Shown one piece after another: positions 6,590 through 9,513 of a stretch of 9,513 nucleotides of DNA. Source of the DNA: Thermoplasmata archaeon (lineage in GTDB: Archaea; Thermoplasmatota; Thermoplasmata; UBA10834). A model generated the notes under the pieces. That model was not told the DNA's origin, searched no databases, and saw only the letters and a program-made list of their open reading frames with translations. The DNA lies in assembly GCA_025457845.1 (NCBI GenBank), contig JALOTO010000047.1, positions 1 through 9,513 on the forward strand, read 5' to 3'. The stretch's first letter is position 1, and each line of letters begins with the position of its first letter. The translations under genes were made by a program, and so were the position numbers.

Positions 6590-7618
6590 GTGCTCGGAGT
6601 CCGCGTCGGGAGGGCGATGGCCGAGGACCTTAGGTTGGCCCTCACCTCGCTCCGCCTCGTCGACAAGAGATTGGCGATCCAGGACGATGGCGACACTATC
6701 ACCATCCCTCTCACCGGTCGGCCGGACCAGTACGTGCTCAAGAAGTACGGCGCCGCACTCGTGGAAGTGACCTTCCCGGAGAGGGAGACCAGGGTGGACC
6801 CCATCGAGAAGGTGAGGGACGTGGCGGACATCCCCGAATCGTTGGCCAGGTTCCTCCCGGACAAGTGGGAGCAGTTCGGGTCGGTGGTCGTCCTCAAGCT
6901 CCCCCACGAGCTGGACGAGCACGAGGCGGAGGTCGGGCGAGCATACGCGTCCGCCCTGAAGGCGACGGCCGTGCTGAGGGAGGTCGGCGGGATATCCGGG
7001 GGGATGAGGACCCCGACCACAAGAAGGCTGTTCGGTTCCGACACCGTCGCGGTCCACAGGGAGAACGGCATAGTCTTCAAGTTCGACGCCGAGAGACTCA
7101 TGTTCTCCTCGGGGAACATTGAGGAGCGCATGCGGATGGCGACCGTGGAGTGCGACGGCGAGACGGTCGTCGACATGTTCGCGGGGATCGGCTACTTCAC
7201 GCTCCCCATGGCGGTCTACAGGCGGCCCAGGAAGGTCATAGCGTGCGAGATCAACCCGGTAGCCCACTCCTACCTGGTCGAGAACATCTCGCTGAACCGC
7301 GTTGGCGAAGTGGTCGAGCCAGTCCTGGGAGACAACCGCGATCTGGAAGGGGACGGGGTGGCGGACAGGGTCGTGATGGGATATGTCAGGACCACCCATG
7401 AGTTCCTCCCGACCGCCCTCAGGCTCCTGAGGGACGGGGGCACGGTGCACTATCATGAGACCTGCCCGAACGAGCTCCTGCCTGAGCGGCCCATCAAGAG
7501 GCTCCAGACGGCAGTGCAGGGCGGCCGCGTCGAGATCCTCAGGTCCAAGGAGATAAAGACATACGCGCCGGGTGTCAGCCATGTGGTGGTCGATGCCAGG
7601 GTGTTCAGGCGCGCCTGA
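6590..7618 (+). CDS. taw2: tRNA(Phe) 4-demethylwyosine aminocarboxypropyltransferase (Taw2)
   Basis: Taw2 (TYW2 in eukaryotes) uses S-adenosylmethionine as donor of the 3-amino-3-carboxypropyl group to imG-14 at position 37 of tRNA-Phe, in wyosine synthesis. It shares its fold with the Trm5 m1G37 methyltransferases. The 342-residue reading has MFSSGNIEERMRM at 171-183, the TYW2/Taw2 form of a segment that in Trm5 is FSPRLATER-like. The SAM loop DMFAGIGYFTLP is at 195-206, ACEINP at 218-223 and DRVVMGYV at 259-266. The last replaces the Trm5 N-P-P-type loop. The N-terminal part (1-40) matches the small D1 domain of the family. GTG 6590 is chosen because it restores that domain and sits 27 bases below a TATA box. 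ATG 6617 would lose nine residues and has a G-run too close. The gene diverges from the membrane protein gene and overlaps the next, convergent gene by 14 bases. Confidence 0.9.
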   Translation: MLGVRVGRAMAEDLRLALTSLRLVDKRLAIQDDGDTITIPLTGRPDQYVLKKYGAALVEVTFPERETRVDPIEKVRDVADIPESLARFLPDKWEQFGSVVVLKLPHELDEHEAEVGRAYASALKATAVLREVGGISGGMRTPTTRRLFGSDTVAVHRENGIVFKFDAERLMFSSGNIEERMRMATVECDGETVVDMFAGIGYFTLPMAVYRRPRKVIACEINPVAHSYLVENISLNRVGEVVEPVLGDNRDLEGDGVADRVVMGYVRTTHEFLPTALRLLRDGGTVHYHETCPNELLPERPIKRLQTAVQGGRVEILRSKEIKTYAPGVSHVVVDARVFRRA

Positions 7619-9170
7619 TCTCGTCGGTGCTGCCGGCCGCCTTCATGAACCCGACGAACGCCTCGTGGTGCGCATCCTTGCCCTCGCTCGCCAGCAGGGC
7701 CTTGGCCCCCTGTTGGAGATGGCCCCCGAACTGCTTCTCCTCGTCCGTGAACTTCCAGGACTTGGTCGTGACCCCTAGAGAGAGGTAGAACGCGTGCGCG
7801 ATGGCCCTCGAGGTGTGGTCTCCTGCGGTGTTCCCGTCCAGGACCGCGTTGGCCGCCCGCGCGCCGCCGGTCTTGTACGCCCTGACGACCTCGTCGGTGA
7901 ACTTGGCGTGGGGCCCCAGTCCGCGGTACGATGGGATCCTGGAGGTCGCCTCCTCCCTCCCGGCGTCCTTCATGGCCTGCCTGATGACCTTGAGCGGGGA
8001 CTTCTTGCTCTCGTCGTCGTCCTTGAAGTGCTTGCTCGCGATGTCCTCGGGCACGACCGCCTTGAGGGCGTCGAGCCCGTGGTCGCTCCAGAAGCGGGAC
8101 AACAGCCTGTTGACCGTGTCGTCGGGGGTGGCGACGACGGCATGGTCGACGGCGGCCAGGACCGCCAGCAGGGTCGTGGCCTCCACATCGTCCTCGGTGA
8201 TGTCCTGGACGAACGCCTTGGCGTCGTCCCCGAAGCACCTGTCGTCCCGGATGTAGATCCTCTTCTTGCCGGCCTCGACCCTCTCCCTGACATCCTCGAG
8301 GTGTCGCTCGACGAGCTCCTTGTCGCCGAACTCGCCTGCCGAGTACTTGTCGAGCAGGTCGGTTTCAACCGGGAGGTCCAGCGCGCGGGCGCACGTCTGG
8401 TCCCCGGACCTGACCTCCAGCGGCCTGACTATCTTGATGTCGAAGTCACCGAGCACATGGGGCACCGCCATGCCCTCTGAGAGCTTGGAGAGGGAGTTGC
8501 CCGCCTTGTTCGCGCACGAGTCGCAGAGGAGTATCCTCTTCTTGGCGCTGACCCAGTCGAACTCGATGTGGTCCTCCTTGGCCGGGTTGTGAGGACATGA
8601 GTAGACATCTCCTTCGAGCCTGGTGGCCCCGACCCCTTCGGCTGCCGACCTGACGTAGTCGTCCGGCGGTGACGCCTCGCGCCCGGTGCAGATGAAGTTG
8701 TCGCCCCATGAGTAGAAGTGGAGCCCCTTCTTCTTGACGAGGTTGAGGACCCCTAGGACCCGCCACTTGGGCGAGTCGAAGTTCTGCACCGCGATGAGCT
8801 TCTCCCTGTCGGTCCTGCCCCTGAGGGCGAATGTGATGGTCCCGGCGGGGTACTTCGCGGTGGCCAGATAAGGGGCGCTCTCCTCGTGGACGAGGCCTAT
8901 CGTGCCCGCGTACGCCCTGCCCATCCTGTCGCCCCTCTTCGCGAACTTGGCCAGCTTGGACGGGTCGTCCTTGTACTTGCTGATCTTCTCCAGTCTAGCC
9001 CTGGTCTTCTTGAGGTGGCAGCGCCCGCATTCCTTCGGGCAATCGGGGAGGACTAGTTCGTAGTCGTCCATCAGCGCCTTCGCCTTCCCGAGGAGGTCCT
9101 TCTCGCGGACCTTGGAGGTGATCCGCGCGTTGACCCTGACGTTCCTCATGCTCTTCTTGGTGATGGGCAT
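7605..9170 (-). CDS. Unrecognised 521-residue cytoplasmic protein with two cysteine (probable zinc) clusters
   Basis: I do not recognise this protein and assign no function. It has no signal peptide or membrane helix and is highly charged. A first cluster, CPKECGRC (44-51, Cys44/48/51), sits in a basic region rich in Lys and Arg (KKTRARLEKISKYK). Cys161 lies in FICTG. A second cluster has Cys192 and His194 (YSCPHNP) followed by Cys216 and Cys219 (LLCDSCANK), spaced like a zinc ribbon or treble clef. Residues from about 95 to 160 look beta-rich, with repeated strand-like segments (TITFALRGR, EKLIAVQNF). From about 265 to the end it looks largely helical, with acidic patches (KDDDESKK). The chain could bind nucleic acid through the basic cysteine region, but that is a guess. 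ATG 9170 is chosen because it lies about 34 bases from a TATA-like box. TTG 9188 and ATG 9149 are in frame alternatives. It diverges from the gene at 9299. Confidence 0.8.
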   Translation of the reverse strand: MPITKKSMRNVRVNARITSKVREKDLLGKAKALMDDYELVLPDCPKECGRCHLKKTRARLEKISKYKDDPSKLAKFAKRGDRMGRAYAGTIGLVHEESAPYLATAKYPAGTITFALRGRTDREKLIAVQNFDSPKWRVLGVLNLVKKKGLHFYSWGDNFICTGREASPPDDYVRSAAEGVGATRLEGDVYSCPHNPAKEDHIEFDWVSAKKRILLCDSCANKAGNSLSKLSEGMAVPHVLGDFDIKIVRPLEVRSGDQTCARALDLPVETDLLDKYSAGEFGDKELVERHLEDVRERVEAGKKRIYIRDDRCFGDDAKAFVQDITEDDVEATTLLAVLAAVDHAVVATPDDTVNRLLSRFWSDHGLDALKAVVPEDIASKHFKDDDESKKSPLKVIRQAMKDAGREEATSRIPSYRGLGPHAKFTDEVVRAYKTGGARAANAVLDGNTAGDHTSRAIAHAFYLSLGVTTKSWKFTDEEKQFGGHLQQGAKALLASEGKDAHHEAFVGFMKAAGSTDEIRRA

Positions 9171-9198
9171 CGGAGACCCGACTGCCAATGCCCGTGGA

Positions 9199-9209
9199 GG
9201 TAATAGGTT
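9199..9209 (-). promoter_or_regulatory. TATA box for the cysteine-cluster gene
   Basis: On the minus strand this reads AACCTATTACC. With usual spacing, transcription would start near 9178, giving ATG 9170 a leader of a few bases. That fits the absence of a ribosome-binding site. Confidence 0.4.
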
Positions 9210-9255
9210 TTGCCTCGGTCCTCCAGGCCTCGAGCCGACCCTGTAATGCGAAAAA

Positions 9256-9264
9256 GGTTATTAG
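9256..9264 (+). promoter_or_regulatory. TATA box for the gene at the window end
   Basis: GGTTATTAG follows an A-run (9251-9255). It resembles the taw2 and cysteine-cluster boxes, and predicts a transcript start near 9287, about 12 bases before ATG 9299. Confidence 0.45.
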
Positions 9265-9298
9265 TCTGGCCAGGCCATAGGGACATAACAGCGAGCGG

Positions 9299-9513
9299 AT
9301 GGGACAGATGCCGGGCCAGGACGAGGACTACGTCAAGGGGTTCATCAAAGGGTTCCAGGAAGGGCTGCAGGACGCCTGGGACGAGATACTCAAGCTCACC
9401 ACCAAGGGGTACACCTCCAGAGAACTCCAGATAATGGCCAAGACGAAGAAGACCATGCTCTACCAGCGGGTCCAGCAGAAGGCCGACGAGCTCGAGAAGG
9501 CGACCGGCAGGCG
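9299..9513 (+). CDS. Partial gene: helical protein with a helix-turn-helix-like segment
   Basis: Only the first 71 residues are present, since the frame is open at the window edge. No family is recognised with certainty. The start, ATG 9299, follows an in-frame stop at 9278, and no other start lies between. A second Met at residue 4 is possible. The chain begins with a Gly/Phe-patterned helix (YVKGFIKGFQEGLQDAWDEI, 11-30). Next comes KGYTSRELQIMAKTKKTML (36-54), which aligns by eye with LuxR/sigma-4-type helix-turn-helix segments: Gly, then Ser-Arg-Glu-Leu, then Lys-Thr nine positions on. The rest (55-71) is charged and likely helical. It might be a small DNA-binding protein or the N-terminal part of a larger one. 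It shares a 128-base divergent gap with the cysteine-cluster gene, so the two may be co-regulated. Confidence 0.7.
   Translation, partial: MGQMPGQDEDYVKGFIKGFQEGLQDAWDEILKLTTKGYTSRELQIMAKTKKTMLYQRVQQKADELEKATGR

Noticed and set aside
6493..7176. N-terminal extension of the membrane-protein frame (up to 494 residues in total)
   Set aside because: It lies wholly antisense to taw2 or its promoter, is Ser/Thr/Pro-rich in the way of shadow frames, and would bury an obvious signal peptide at residue 229.
1..9513. Defence system, CRISPR array, prophage or transposon
   Set aside because: There are no repeat-spacer pattern, transposase, integrase, toxin-antitoxin pair or nuclease motifs. Gene content and composition are uniform and housekeeping-like.

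Overview
The window reads as chromosomal DNA of a GC-rich archaeon. The evidence is a PCNA sliding clamp of archaeal type, an archaeal-type Taw2 wyosine enzyme, a geranylgeranyl-reductase-family flavoprotein of the kind used for isoprenoid lipids, a split (two-gene) transketolase, and TATA-like boxes about 25-35 bases ahead of several start codons, some apparently leaderless. The codon style and gene mix suggest a Thermoplasmatota-like lineage (for example a relative of Methanomassiliicoccales). That placement is an inference, not something read directly from the sequence. I see no rRNA, tRNA, CRISPR array, insertion sequence or phage gene.

Layout. Bases 2-1459 (+): PCNA, then the purine-synthesis enzyme PurN. 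Bases 1460-3981 (+): a promoter followed by a tight operon of transketolase N-terminal subunit, transketolase C-terminal subunit and transaldolase, which together make the carbon-shuffling half of the pentose phosphate pathway. Bases 3986-4498 (-): a small protein of unknown role with a metzincin-like HExxHxxGxxD zinc site. It is convergent with transaldolase (4-base gap) and divergent from the next gene. Bases 4597-5757 (+): the geranylgeranyl-reductase-family FAD protein. Bases 5692-6492 (-): a secreted-then-anchored type I membrane protein of unknown function, whose last 21 codons and stop lie antisense to the end of the reductase gene. Bases 6590-7618 (+): Taw2, which makes the wyosine-type base next to the tRNA-Phe anticodon. 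Bases 7605-9170 (-): a 521-residue protein with two cysteine clusters that I do not recognise. Bases 9299-9513 (+): the start of a gene, cut by the window edge, with a helix-turn-helix-like stretch.

The window is mostly housekeeping and very compact: the longest gap without a gene is about 130 bases. The points of most interest are the metzincin-like protein, the large cysteine-cluster protein with its divergent HTH-like neighbour, the 66-base in-register antisense overlap of two C-termini, and a possible 25-codon leaderless upstream frame overlapping the transketolase start. I found no clear new defence or mobile system.
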